In this document: piece after piece, positions 1-8,555 of the stretch
Layout: each line of letters starts with the position of its first letter
Numbering within the stretch: the first letter of the stretch is position 1
Source: Elusimicrobiota bacterium
GTDB lineage: Bacteria; CG03; SLGR01; JAFGSA01
Reading direction: 5' to 3'
NCBI GenBank assembly: GCA_016934855.1
Contig: JAFGSA010000037.1
Location: 1 to 40,082 of the forward strand
DNA length: 40,082 nucleotides
The notes under the pieces: generated by a model
Databases searched by the model: none
Seen by the model: only the letters and a program-made list of their open reading frames with translations
What the model was told of the DNA's origin: nothing
Position numbers and translations under genes: made by a program

Positions 1-133
1 AGAATAGAAATAAAGAAAATTCCTATTGTAGATATTTGAACGTATTTTTTTAGTTTTAAATGGTTAAGTATTATCATCTATTCTGCATATTCTAACAAAT
101 ATACATTAAACTGCAAATAAGTATATTCGTTTA

Positions 134-252
134 TGTGATTGGATATTATTTGTCATTTGGTGCTTGTGATTTGTTATTTCGACAGTCTTACAACTTAAAA
201 CTTACAACTTATAACTAGCTAGCAACCAGCGACTAGCAACTAGCGACTTAGC
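134..252. repeat. Intergenic heptamer-register array A (17 x 7 bp)
   Basis: Read on the plus strand from 134, the sequence divides into 17 consecutive 7-bp words without a register break. The first seven resemble ATTTGTC (148-154, 155-161, 169-175, 176-182). The next group resembles ACAACTT (190-196, 197-203, 204-210). The last group resembles ACTAGCA (225-231, 232-238, 239-245). The array overlaps the last 13 nt of the isomerase gene, including its TAG stop at 240-242. Two of its word families recur in array C near recA. Positions 1-133 are AT-rich, with no gene or hairpin that I can support. Confidence 0.75.
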
Positions 253-1142
253 ATGCTATTCAGGAACGGCACCACTTTCTTCACCTTTCCGTATCTGTTC
301 CACTCTCCTATCTCGCAGACATGCGTGATGTTCCCGGGCAGGTTCGCGGATATCATTTCCCAGTCAAGGTCGCCCGTACCGGGCGCCATGTGGTCCCTGA
401 GTTTTTTCATATCGTGGAGATGGACTCCCAGTATCCGTCTTCTGAACGTCTCGAGCCAGCGGATATGCCCGGTGAACCCTATGCGAGACTGGGCCTCGGC
501 ATGCCCCGTATCGTGCCAGTAGCCCAGCGCTCCGCGGGGAAACGCTTCGAATATGGAGAGCATCTCCTCGTAGTCCGGAACCTCGTGAAAATTTGCCCTG
601 GTCTCGATTCCCACCTTTATCTTATGCTTCGCCGCGCGGTCTTCTATTTCTTTGAGCGAATCCAGAACTAAAGGAAAATATTTTTTTGAATGCATCATCC
701 GCTCCTTGATCATCTTCTTCCTGAGTTCTTCGTATTCAGAGGTCTCGGACCGTCCTTTCAGGTACATCTTCCTCAGAATCAGCTCAAGCTGGGTATCCAT
801 GTAGTAATGCCCGGCGTGTATGACTACTGTGCCGGTCTTTAATCTGGCGGCCAGGTCTATTGTGGAATTTACGGATTTCAGGGCCTCGCGGCGTTCGTCG
901 GGGATGACAGAGCCCAGAGATAATTCCGGAAGCCACCTGCCGTCCGCTGATATGCGGTTAGGCACGGGAGCGTGCAGGCTCGATATGGCGAATTCTCCGG
1001 CGCTGAGCAGGTCCACTAAACTGTCTTCAGTCAGCACGCTGCTCAAGTCTATCTGTTCGAAACCCGCTTTCTTCGCGTCTGAAAAGAATTTTTTCATGGA
1101 CCCGTAACGGGTGCTGTACATCGTAGAAATAGCGTATTTCAT
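240..1142 (-). CDS. Sugar phosphate isomerase/epimerase-like TIM-barrel protein
   Basis: A 300-residue protein of the xylose isomerase-like / AP endonuclease family 2 TIM-barrel superfamily. It shows the usual run of metal-ligand and active-site positions: H109 in VVIHAGH, E180 in KVGIET, H210-D211 and H214 in WHDTGH, H241/H243-D244 in GVHLHD, and E277 in CEIGEW. The family covers sugar isomerases and epimerases as well as endonuclease IV, so the substrate cannot be read from sequence. No signal peptide is seen, so it is probably cytoplasmic. It is the last gene of a minus-strand series and follows a lipoprotein gene by 61 nt. The ATG has no clear Shine-Dalgarno. The final four to five codons and the stop lie inside a degenerate 7-bp repeat array (134-252), so the C-terminus may have been reshaped by that array. 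Confidence 0.85.
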   Translation of the reverse strand: MKYAISTMYSTRYGSMKKFFSDAKKAGFEQIDLSSVLTEDSLVDLLSAGEFAISSLHAPVPNRISADGRWLPELSLGSVIPDERREALKSVNSTIDLAARLKTGTVVIHAGHYYMDTQLELILRKMYLKGRSETSEYEELRKKMIKERMMHSKKYFPLVLDSLKEIEDRAAKHKIKVGIETRANFHEVPDYEEMLSIFEAFPRGALGYWHDTGHAEAQSRIGFTGHIRWLETFRRRILGVHLHDMKKLRDHMAPGTGDLDWEMISANLPGNITHVCEIGEWNRYGKVKKVVPFLNSMLSR

Positions 1143-1192
1143 AAAAGTTCGTTGCCGTCCGGGTGTAAGCTATAATGCCATAGGAAATTACA

Positions 1193-1222
1193 GATACCGG
1201 ATGCTACGTTATCGCCGGTATC
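1193..1222 (-). terminator. Hairpin at the lipoprotein gene 3' end (possible weak terminator)
   Basis: A perfect 8-bp inverted repeat, GATACCGG (1193-1200) and CCGGTATC (1215-1222), with a 14-nt loop. It spans the stop codon of the lipoprotein gene. On the minus strand it is followed by TGTAATTTCC rather than a clean T-run, so intrinsic termination would be inefficient at best. It could instead be an RNA-processing or stability hairpin between the two genes. Confidence 0.3.
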
Positions 1223-1668
1223 CACGGTTTGATCCAGAAGCCGGCCAGTTTCCCGTTCCCGTCCATGACGACCCTTATCTCCGGTCTCGCCGTGGTGGCG
1301 GAGAACCGCCCCCTGAAACGGTATATTTTTAAGAGCGTTCCGTCTTTCGGAATCCATGTCCCGGCATATTCCAGGGACTGGAAATCGCCGAACATCCCCC
1401 TTATGTCTTCATAGCTATCCTTCTGCTTTTCAGGTGTAAGCGCCGAACGCATGGCGTTGGTGGCTTCATCGCCTAGAGGTTTATACTGCCCTTCTCTCAT
1501 CGACGTCAGCAGGCCGGCGGCGAGTTTCTCCGCAGCTGCTTTCTCTGCAGCGTCTACTTTCGCGTCCGCAAGCCTGGTGTACATCGTATTGCACCCGGCA
1601 AGGACCGGAAGGACGGCAAACATCAGGAAGAGAAAAATGTATGATGAATATTTTCTATAAATGGCCAT
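1204..1668 (-). CDS. Small lipoprotein, DUF3887-like
   Basis: A 154-residue exported protein. A hydrophobic N-terminal segment ends in the lipobox LAGC, giving a predicted lipidated cysteine near residue 25. An Ala/Glu/Lys-rich helix follows, then a compact alpha/beta region containing ALTPEK and ending VVMDGNGKLAGFWIKP. That layout resembles DUF3887-type domains, in which a helical part precedes a small sheet ending in a '.GKIAGL...P' motif. The assignment is by pattern only and the function is unknown. The start is the ATG at 1668, preceded by AAAGGA, 8 nt after the stop of the PorV-like gene, so the two are probably co-transcribed and envelope-related. Confidence 0.7.
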   Translation of the reverse strand: MAIYRKYSSYIFLFLMFAVLPVLAGCNTMYTRLADAKVDAAEKAAAEKLAAGLLTSMREGQYKPLGDEATNAMRSALTPEKQKDSYEDIRGMFGDFQSLEYAGTWIPKDGTLLKIYRFRGRFSATTARPEIRVVMDGNGKLAGFWIKPWIPAIT

Positions 1669-1676
1669 GGCGTCCT

Positions 1677-2597
1677 TTAGAACTTCATCCCGAGCGAGAT
1701 GCGGTGAGTGTTGCCCAGGTCCCCGTAGGGCGCGAACGCGTAGTCGAAATTATATTTAGTGTATTTCACTCCTATGCCGGCAGTTACGCCGTTGGTACCG
1801 CCGGTATCCCCGTTCCTGGTCGTGTAACCGGCTCTTCCGGAAAGGCTTATATCATCGTTTACGCTGTACAGGTATTCGCCGCCGATACCGGCATTCGCCT
1901 CAGCGTCGGACGGGGCGTTTATGTCCGCAGTGGCCAGGATATCCTCAGTTACGGAGTAAGCGCCGCCCAGCTTGATATTGAGCGGCAGCGGGTCGGATTC
2001 TTCGTCGTATTTCATCTCCGTCCCCAGGTTCTGAAGCGCAAGTCCCAGGGTGAACTTCCCCTCCATCAGTTCCTTCATCACCCCGAGGTCTACGGCGAAC
2101 GCCGACGCGCTCTCGTCGTCTATCTTTGAGCCGATATACTTGAGGCTGGCGCCCAGGGGTATACCCCTGTACTCTTTTGCGTACGACAGTATGACAGCCA
2201 GGTCGTACGGCGTGAAATCGTCACCCTCAAGACCCGTGGCATCCGTGCCGGTTATCTTGCCGTACGACAGGTACTGCACAGCTCCCCCTATTCTTCCGCA
2301 TTTGAAATCCTGCGCGTAGGAGACCCAGTCGTAGAATATATCCTCGAACCATACCGCGTGCATTACGGACAGATCCCTGCCTTCGGTGCGGCTTAGCCCG
2401 GCCGGGTTCCAGTACACCGCGGTAGAATCGTCGCTTACTGCCGCGTAGCTCTCCCCCATAGCGGCAGCGCGCGCGCCCACCCCGAGCTTCAGGAACTGCG
2501 CGCCCGCCGTTCCCGCGTCGTCTTCCGACATAAAGCAGTATCCCGCACCCGTTATTGCCAGGACCAGGCTTATGATTAATATCACCGATTTTTTCAT
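1677..2597 (-). CDS. PorV/PorQ family outer-membrane beta-barrel protein
   Basis: A 306-residue protein with a Sec signal peptide (about residues 1-21). It carries the family hallmark GVGARAAAMGESYAAVSDD followed by WNPAGLS near the N-terminus, alternating beta-strands, and a C-terminal strand ending in phenylalanine. In Bacteroidota, PorV (LptO) is the outer-membrane shuttle of the type IX secretion system and binds the C-terminal sorting domains of cargo; the broader UPF0164/PorV/PorQ family is found in many phyla. The gene lies immediately downstream of three large secreted proteins that share a sorting-domain-like C-terminus, which suggests a cargo-handling partner. A good Shine-Dalgarno (AGAGGAG) precedes the ATG, 23 nt after the upstream stop. 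No core T9SS gene is visible in the window, so the secretion role is inferred. Confidence 0.85.
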   Translation of the reverse strand: MKKSVILIISLVLAITGAGYCFMSEDDAGTAGAQFLKLGVGARAAAMGESYAAVSDDSTAVYWNPAGLSRTEGRDLSVMHAVWFEDIFYDWVSYAQDFKCGRIGGAVQYLSYGKITGTDATGLEGDDFTPYDLAVILSYAKEYRGIPLGASLKYIGSKIDDESASAFAVDLGVMKELMEGKFTLGLALQNLGTEMKYDEESDPLPLNIKLGGAYSVTEDILATADINAPSDAEANAGIGGEYLYSVNDDISLSGRAGYTTRNGDTGGTNGVTAGIGVKYTKYNFDYAFAPYGDLGNTHRISLGMKF

Positions 2598-2620
2598 ATG
2601 TTAACTCCTCTGTTTATTCG

Positions 2621-5026
2621 TTATTTAACTACCGCTATTTTAACTATGGTATCGTCTTTCTTCGATTTTATGTACGCTATGTATACGCCGCTGGCCGCGG
2701 TCTCGCCCGCATCGTTCTTTCCGTCCCACTCGCACCGGCCGTTGGCGTCGGTATCATCAAGCTCTTTCACCAGTGTCCCCGATATCGTATATATCTTCAC
2801 GGTAGCATCGGACGTCAGGTTGTCGAATACGAGGCTCCCTACATCCGGGTCGTACGGGTTCGGGAATACCAGGACCCCGCCGAGGTCCGCCGCCGCAGAA
2901 AGCTCCAGTACCCCGAACTGCGATAAATGGTCTATCGTGGCTTCCATGTAGTTCCTGGAAGCGTATACCGTAGTCGGCAGCGGTATCCAGCGGCTGTTGG
3001 AATCGTCGTACCGGCATATCCTGAGCTTAGCCTCGTCCAGCCCTTCTATGTCTTCGCTTCGGTAATGCACCCGGAGCGTTATCTCTTTCATCGGCTGCTC
3101 GTTCCCGGTGACGTCTATGTCTATGCATATATCGCTCCTCCTCAGGTTCTCCCGGTTCTCCGAACGGACCCCCGCGGTCTTCACGGTCATCGTGACGTTC
3201 CTCGAGAAAGTATGGGCGGGCACTTCCACGTCTATGTCCCCGGACTCCGCCTCGAGTGTCACGGTGTTCTTCCTGTCCCTGTCTATTTTCTGTTCCTTCT
3301 CTTCTTTACCCGTATCGTCATCGCCGCCGGAAGCTGCCTTGACTTCGAAACACGAGGATACTGCCGCCCACTGGTCGTCGACATTAGTAAACGTCATGTC
3401 CCTGTTTCCGGTTGCTGCGCTGCCGGATACGGTGATATTGGCGGTCAGCTCTGTCTCGCTTGTCAGAGAAGAAGAGTTTACGGTGATCCCGGTTCCGCTG
3501 AATACTATAGACGGATCCGAGAGCAGCCCTGTCCCGGTCACGGTCACGTTCAGCGTTTTCCCTTTTTCGGCATTCGAGGGGCTGAGGCCCGTAACCGTAG
3601 GCGTGCTCCTGGATATTCTCTGGGTATATATATCAACGGTTGTTCCTCTGGCGTCCTGCCATACCATTACCGTGCCGTAACAGCCGTCCGGGATCATGCT
3701 GACGGCATTCTGTTCGTCGGTTACCGCGCATATGGAGGCCCCGTATACATAGTATTGCCTGTTCCCTTCGGAATCTATGCGCTGGCAATAGACGTTAGCG
3801 GAGTTTACGTCATCATACTGGTACCAGCCGAAGAACGCGCCGCCCGACCCGTCGGACGCTATAGTGAAATCCTCCTGCGATTCATCCGGCCCGGCACCGT
3901 CGTAGCATACTGCCACGTCGGACGAGCCCCACTGCAGGTCACCGCTGCTGTCTATCCTCTGGGCGTATATATCGTAATTGTCGTACCCGGTATTCCTGTT
4001 ATCCTGCCAGATAATGATAGCTCCGCCATCTTCATCGGGCGCTATTTCGGGTTTCGCCTGTACTTCCTCCGAGGCTACTCCCTGCCTGTAGCAAACGGAG
4101 GCGCCGTTTACGGTCCACTGAGGGTTGCCGTTCCCGTCTATCTTCTGGGCGAATATATCGCAGTTTGTGTCAACGCGGGCGTCTTGCCATACCAGTATCG
4201 CCCCTGTTCCGCCGTCCGAGACCATCTCCAGCTCCTGCTGATTGTTCGCGGACGCGCATACAGCTATGCCGTGGTCGAGCCATTTCGTCTCCCCGCTGCT
4301 GTCCACTTTCTGCGCGTAGATGTCTATGTTGGCACCGCCGTTACGCGTATCCTCCCAGGCTATGATGGCGCCGCCGGCGCCGTCGGTGACTATGCGGGGA
4401 TTCTGTTCTTCTCCTGTGGAACTTGATATGCAGACACCGGCAGATGACCACTGTATTTCACCGAAACTGTTTATTTTCTGAGCGTATAAGTCCATGGAGG
4501 TCTGGATGTCATGTCGCTGGTCCTGCCATACGATTATGGCGCCTCCCGACCCGTCGCTCACAAGCCTGGGCGCATCCTGGTCGTCCCCTTCTGAGCATAT
4601 AGTGGCTCCGTTGACCGACCAGACCGGTTCGCCGTCCGAATCCAGTCTCTGCGCATATACATCATATTCTGCGGCTTCTAAACTTTTAAAGGTTATTATC
4701 GCTCCGCCCGCCCCGTCGCTGATAATATCGGGCGTGGTCTGGTCCTTTTCCATGACGGAGGCCGGTTTGCCGTCCACTGTCCATTGGACATCGCCGTCCT
4801 TATCTATCTTCTGCGCGTAAATATCATTGAGCGTCGAACCGCGTGAATCCTGCCAGGTGATGATATATTCCCCTTCTCCTGTGGCGACCGTTTTGGGAAC
4901 TGTCTGGTTACTTGCTGCCGTGCAGATCGCTTCCCCGCTATCCGTCCATCGTATACTTGCGTCTGCGAAGATATTGTTTGAACTGAACACTAAAAATGAT
5001 AATACTAAAATAAGTTTTTTATTCAT
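2621..5026 (-). CDS. Secreted eight-repeat beta-propeller protein with C-terminal sorting-like domain
   Basis: An 801-residue protein. The signal peptide (MNKKLILVLSFLVF..., cleavage near residue 22) fixes the start at 5026, which has AAGGAA upstream; an ATG 42 nt further up would bury the signal. Eight units of about 55 residues follow, each with SDG.GGAII.WQD and D(I/V)YAQ(K/R)ID, consistent with an eight-bladed propeller. Next comes an IPT/TIG-like immunoglobulin fold (VTGLSPSNAEKGKTLNVTV). A module then follows with predicted strands, RWIPLPTTVYAS and HLSQFGVLEL. The C-terminus has VFPNPYDP, VKIYTISGTLVKEL, WDGKNDAGE and SGVYIAYI, as in FlgD-like / type A T9SS sorting domains. It is probably displayed on the cell surface or secreted. 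The ligand is unknown. Confidence 0.8.
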   Translation of the reverse strand: MNKKLILVLSFLVFSSNNIFADASIRWTDSGEAICTAASNQTVPKTVATGEGEYIITWQDSRGSTLNDIYAQKIDKDGDVQWTVDGKPASVMEKDQTTPDIISDGAGGAIITFKSLEAAEYDVYAQRLDSDGEPVWSVNGATICSEGDDQDAPRLVSDGSGGAIIVWQDQRHDIQTSMDLYAQKINSFGEIQWSSAGVCISSSTGEEQNPRIVTDGAGGAIIAWEDTRNGGANIDIYAQKVDSSGETKWLDHGIAVCASANNQQELEMVSDGGTGAILVWQDARVDTNCDIFAQKIDGNGNPQWTVNGASVCYRQGVASEEVQAKPEIAPDEDGGAIIIWQDNRNTGYDNYDIYAQRIDSSGDLQWGSSDVAVCYDGAGPDESQEDFTIASDGSGGAFFGWYQYDDVNSANVYCQRIDSEGNRQYYVYGASICAVTDEQNAVSMIPDGCYGTVMVWQDARGTTVDIYTQRISRSTPTVTGLSPSNAEKGKTLNVTVTGTGLLSDPSIVFSGTGITVNSSSLTSETELTANITVSGSAATGNRDMTFTNVDDQWAAVSSCFEVKAASGGDDDTGKEEKEQKIDRDRKNTVTLEAESGDIDVEVPAHTFSRNVTMTVKTAGVRSENRENLRRSDICIDIDVTGNEQPMKEITLRVHYRSEDIEGLDEAKLRICRYDDSNSRWIPLPTTVYASRNYMEATIDHLSQFGVLELSAAADLGGVLVFPNPYDPDVGSLVFDNLTSDATVKIYTISGTLVKELDDTDANGRCEWDGKNDAGETAASGVYIAYIKSKKDDTIVKIAVVK
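2862..2908. repeat. 47-bp segment identical to 8797-8843
   Basis: Within the C-terminal module, 47 consecutive bases match the equivalent segment of the gene at 8556-10688 exactly, with near-identity continuing on both sides. It encodes the part around AAADLGGVLVFPNPYDP. This degree of synonymous-site identity between paralogues points to recent duplication or gene conversion of the sorting-like module. Confidence 0.8.
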
Positions 5027-5070
5027 GAATATGCGTTTCCTTGTATTTTGTTGATTTGTAACGTGCACTA

Positions 5071-5099
5071 ATTATATAGTATTTTCTGTTTTTATTCAA
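5071..5099 (-). promoter_or_regulatory. Sigma-70-type promoter for the eight-repeat propeller gene
   Basis: On the minus strand TTGAAT (5099-5094) is followed after 17 nt by a perfect TATAAT (5076-5071). This lies in the 98-nt gap between the NHL gene and the eight-repeat propeller gene, about 45 nt upstream of the ATG at 5026. It would let the 240-5026 genes be expressed independently of the two propeller genes upstream. Confidence 0.6.
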
Positions 5100-5124
5100 T
5101 CAAATAAAATCTGCGGATTGCGGC

Positions 5125-8100
5125 TTATTTAACTACCCCTATCTTTATGATACTGTTGTCCTTACTGCATTCTATATAAACTACATACACGCCGCATGCC
5201 ACGGTCTCGCTCGCATTATTAGTGCCATCCCATTCCGAGCGCCCATCACCGTCGGACTCTTTAATTTCTCTTATCAGTGTGCCTGCAACAGTGTATATCT
5301 TTATAGTTGTCTCTTGAGTAAGGTTATCGAAAGTAAGAACTCCGGATGATGGATTATATGGATTGGGAAATACCTTAACAGAATTCAGGTCGCTTGCGGC
5401 GGCAAGCTGAAGTACCCCGAACTTCGATAAATGATCCAGTTTCGCTTCCATGTAGTTCTTCGAAGCGTATACTGTAGTGGGAAGCGGTATCCACCGTCTG
5501 TTTAAACTGTCGTAACGGCATACAGCCAGTTTATCCTCCTCCAACCCTTCTATATCCTCGTCCCGGTAATTAATTGTCAGCGTAATTTCTTTTAAAGGCT
5601 GCAGATCACCGGATACGGAGATATCTATCCCGATATCCGTCTTCTTCAGTGTATCCCTGTCTGGCCGCGGCACATCTATGATTTTTACGGTCATAGTCAC
5701 GTCTTTGGAAAACGCAGCTTCAGGCACTTCGATCATAATCCTGCCTGTTTCGACCAGCATATTGAAAGTATTGTCCCGGTCCGCAAATATCTCCTCAGTT
5801 TTAGCGGCAGTGTATTTGATCTTAAATCCGCTGCTCAGAATACCTTTGATCCCTGACTTGGTGACCTTGATGTCCCATTTACCCGCCTCTTTGTCGGTCA
5901 GATCAAACCTGCATGTGAGCTTACCGGAACTTACCGCGCTCACTTTAGACGCTTTAATATCACTCTCCCCCGTTTTTGTCAGCCTGACGCTCACTCCGGA
6001 GCCGAAAGCATGGCCCAAAAGTCCGGTTATATCAATAGTCCCGCTATTGTCTCCATGATCAGGCGTAATGGATAAGACGCTTAACGAATAAAATTTAAGA
6101 ATACGGTTATTATCACAATCGGCAACCCAGACATGGCCCGTACTATCCACTTCTACACAGCGGGGGTTATCAAGCGTATTCGCGGACACAGAATCCGTAG
6201 TGCCGTTACCGTCGCTGTCGTTCGCCGCATTCACCGTAAAGCTCTGCTGGCCCAGGACAAGGTCCGCAGACTCTCCGCTGGACGAAGGAGCTCGATATAC
6301 CAGGACACGGTTATTCTCATAATCTCCGACCCACACGTTTCCGGAAGAATCCACTTCTACACCATGAGGTCTTTTTAGGGTATTCGCGGCAACAGAATCC
6401 GTGGCACCGTCCCCGTCACTATCGTTTGGCGCGTGTACAGTAAAACTCTGCTGACCCAGGACAAGATCAGCGGCTTCTCCATTTGATGAAGGCGTGTTGT
6501 ATTTCAGGACCCGGTGATTATCATGGTCGGCGACCCATACATTACCGAAACTGTCTACATCTATTCCAAGCGGATGATAAATCGTATCTGCGGCAACGGC
6601 ATCGGTACTGCCGTCACCATCTGAATCGTTTGCCGCGTTCACCGTAAAGCTCTGCTGGCCCAGCACGAGTACTGCGGACTCTCCATTGGAGAAGGGTGCA
6701 GCGTATTTCAGCACCCTGTTATTGCCGTATTCGGTAACCCACAGGTTTCCCGAGCTGTCAAAAGCTAAACCGTGAGGCTTATAGAGAGTGTTGGCGGCCA
6801 CGGGATCTGTACTCCCGTCACCGTCGGTGTCGTTAAACGCATTATGTAAAAAGTCCTGCTGGCCCAGTACAAGGACAGCGGGCTCTCCGCTTGAAGAAGG
6901 TGTATCATATTTCAGGACACGGTGGTTTTCGCCGTCCGCAACCCACACGTTCCCTGAATCATCCACTTCTACGCAATAAGGAGTCTTCAGCGTGTTTGCG
7001 GCAACGGTATCCGTGGCGTTGTCCCCATCGCTGTCATTTGCCTTACTTAAATTTAAGTTCTGCTGGCCCAGCACACCGTCCGCAGATCCGCCGTTTACAA
7101 AAGAATCAGCGTTGTTCCACCATAGAACACGGTTATCTGATCCGTCCGCAACGTATACCTTTCCTGTTACAGGGCAAACCGCCATATCATACGGCGAACC
7201 CAGATCAATACCTTCAGCAAAAGTTACATAATAATGAATAAAATCCGGCTGACCCAGGACAAGGTCGGCGTCTTCGCCGCTGGATGATGGAGTATTATAT
7301 TTCAGAACACGGTTATTGCCGTTGTCGGCAACCCACACATTACCCGGACTATCTACTAATACGCCTGAAGGCCACTTTAGATTGTTGGCGGCAGTGGGAT
7401 CAGTAGAGCCGTCCCCGTCCGAGTCGTTTTCCGCGTTTATATCGAAGTCCTGCTGGCCCAGGACAAGATCCGCGGCTTCTCCGTTGGATGACGGGGCATT
7501 ATATTTCAGAATACGGTGATTGTCAGTGTCGGCAACCCACACATTCCCGGAACCATCGACTGCCAGGCCATAAGGAAACTGGAGCGTATTCGCGGCAACG
7601 GTATCCGTAGAGCCGTCTCCGTCCGAGTCGTTTTCCGCGTTTATATCGAAGTCCTGCTGACCCAGGACAAGATCGGCGTCCTCCCCGCTGGATGAAGGAG
7701 TATTATATTTCAGGACACGGTTATTGCCACCGTCAGCAACCCACACGTTCCCGGAACCGTCCAGCGCTATATCCAGCGGTAAATGAAGCGCGTCAACCGC
7801 GACATCATCATTGCTCGAGTAGAGATCATCTTGCCCCAGGACAAGATCGGCGTCCTCCCCGCTGGATGAAGGAGTATTATATTTCAGGACACGGTTATTC
7901 GAGGCATCCGAGACCCACACGTTTCCGGAACCATCTACCGCTATCCCTATAGGGGAATAAAGCGTATTTGGGGCTACAGTATCTTCCTCGCCGTCTCCGT
8001 CCATGTCGTTTCCCGCGTTTATATCGAAGTCCTGCTGGCCCAGGACAAGATCCGCGGCGGCGCCGTTTGACGTGGGAGTACTGTATTTCAGGACACGGTT

Positions 8101-8526
8101 ATTGTCAGTATCGGCAACCCACAAGTTCCCGGAGCCATCTACCGCTATCCCAAAAGGGGAATGAAGCGTATTTGGGGCGACAGTATCCTCCGCGCCGTCA
8201 CCATCGCTGTCGTTTTCTTCAGTTCCTTCAAAATCCTTCTGGCCCAGGACGCCATCCGCATACTCACCGTTGGAAAGGGAAGCCATATCGTTCCACCATA
8301 AAACACGGTTATTATGGCAGTCTGCCACATATATCCTTCCGGTTACAGTACAAATTGCGATTCTTTCCGGCGAATATAAATTATTCCCGGTTCTGGGACT
8401 ATGTTTATTATGCGTAAAATCTATCTGCCCCAGCACCTTGTCGGCAAACCCGTCGAACACGTCGGCGTAAAGACTGCTTGCGCATACCAATAAACTTGAA
8501 AGCAAAAATATAATATTCTTGTTCAT
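5125..8526 (-). CDS. Secreted protein with twelve NHL repeats, Ca-binding-like loops and C-terminal sorting-like domain
   Basis: A 1133-residue protein with a signal peptide (cleavage near residue 21). Twelve NHL units of about 61 residues are counted by their (N/D)N(H/N)R(V/I)L(K/W)(Y/W) signatures. Units 1 and 7 share a variant form (VTG.(I/V)YVAD ... RVLWWN ... ADGVLGQ), so the array reads as two six-bladed propellers, 6 + 6. Most units carry an inserted acidic loop of the type NDSDGDGSTD, like EF-hand or thrombospondin type 3 calcium loops. After the propellers come an Ig/TIG-like domain (SITPDHGDNSGTIDITG), the shared ..RWIPLPTTVYAS..HLSKFGVLQL module, and a C-terminal VFPNPYNP / IKIYTVAGTLI / WDGTNNASE domain. 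It is 29 nt downstream of the 8556-10688 gene and probably in one message with it. The Shine-Dalgarno is weak. Confidence 0.85.
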   Translation of the reverse strand: MNKNIIFLLSSLLVCASSLYADVFDGFADKVLGQIDFTHNKHSPRTGNNLYSPERIAICTVTGRIYVADCHNNRVLWWNDMASLSNGEYADGVLGQKDFEGTEENDSDGDGAEDTVAPNTLHSPFGIAVDGSGNLWVADTDNNRVLKYSTPTSNGAAADLVLGQQDFDINAGNDMDGDGEEDTVAPNTLYSPIGIAVDGSGNVWVSDASNNRVLKYNTPSSSGEDADLVLGQDDLYSSNDDVAVDALHLPLDIALDGSGNVWVADGGNNRVLKYNTPSSSGEDADLVLGQQDFDINAENDSDGDGSTDTVAANTLQFPYGLAVDGSGNVWVADTDNHRILKYNAPSSNGEAADLVLGQQDFDINAENDSDGDGSTDPTAANNLKWPSGVLVDSPGNVWVADNGNNRVLKYNTPSSSGEDADLVLGQPDFIHYYVTFAEGIDLGSPYDMAVCPVTGKVYVADGSDNRVLWWNNADSFVNGGSADGVLGQQNLNLSKANDSDGDNATDTVAANTLKTPYCVEVDDSGNVWVADGENHRVLKYDTPSSSGEPAVLVLGQQDFLHNAFNDTDGDGSTDPVAANTLYKPHGLAFDSSGNLWVTEYGNNRVLKYAAPFSNGESAVLVLGQQSFTVNAANDSDGDGSTDAVAADTIYHPLGIDVDSFGNVWVADHDNHRVLKYNTPSSNGEAADLVLGQQSFTVHAPNDSDGDGATDSVAANTLKRPHGVEVDSSGNVWVGDYENNRVLVYRAPSSSGESADLVLGQQSFTVNAANDSDGNGTTDSVSANTLDNPRCVEVDSTGHVWVADCDNNRILKFYSLSVLSITPDHGDNSGTIDITGLLGHAFGSGVSVRLTKTGESDIKASKVSAVSSGKLTCRFDLTDKEAGKWDIKVTKSGIKGILSSGFKIKYTAAKTEEIFADRDNTFNMLVETGRIMIEVPEAAFSKDVTMTVKIIDVPRPDRDTLKKTDIGIDISVSGDLQPLKEITLTINYRDEDIEGLEEDKLAVCRYDSLNRRWIPLPTTVYASKNYMEAKLDHLSKFGVLQLAAASDLNSVKVFPNPYNPSSGVLTFDNLTQETTIKIYTVAGTLIREIKESDGDGRSEWDGTNNASETVACGVYVVYIECSKDNSIIKIGVVK
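7661..7725. repeat. 65-bp exact direct repeat, copy 1
   Basis: Identical to 7835-7899, offset 174 bp, within adjacent NHL units. It encodes the linker and strand segment around DADLVLGQ and the preceding repeat end. Exact copies of this length can support slippage or recombination that changes blade number. Confidence 0.85.
7835..7899. repeat. 65-bp exact direct repeat, copy 2
   Basis: Second copy of the 65-bp sequence at 7661-7725. The unit between the copies lacks the usual DSDGDG calcium-like loop and is shorter than its neighbours, which may reflect a past deletion or unequal exchange. Confidence 0.85.
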
Positions 8527-8555
8527 GTGTCTTTTTTCTTAGTTATATATAATTA

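Noticed and set aside
134..252. CRISPR-like array
   Set aside because: Units are 7 bp without spacers, far shorter than CRISPR repeats, and no cas gene is present.
2927..4426. A 499-codon open frame on the plus strand opposite the eight-repeat propeller gene
   Set aside because: It mirrors the repeats of the real gene, has no Shine-Dalgarno or family motif, and its composition (many Arg, Tyr, Val) is typical of an antisense frame of a GC-biased gene.
5125..8526. CRISPR or intergenic tandem repeats in the 174-190 bp period region
   Set aside because: The period corresponds to NHL protein blades in one open frame; variation is mostly at codon third positions.
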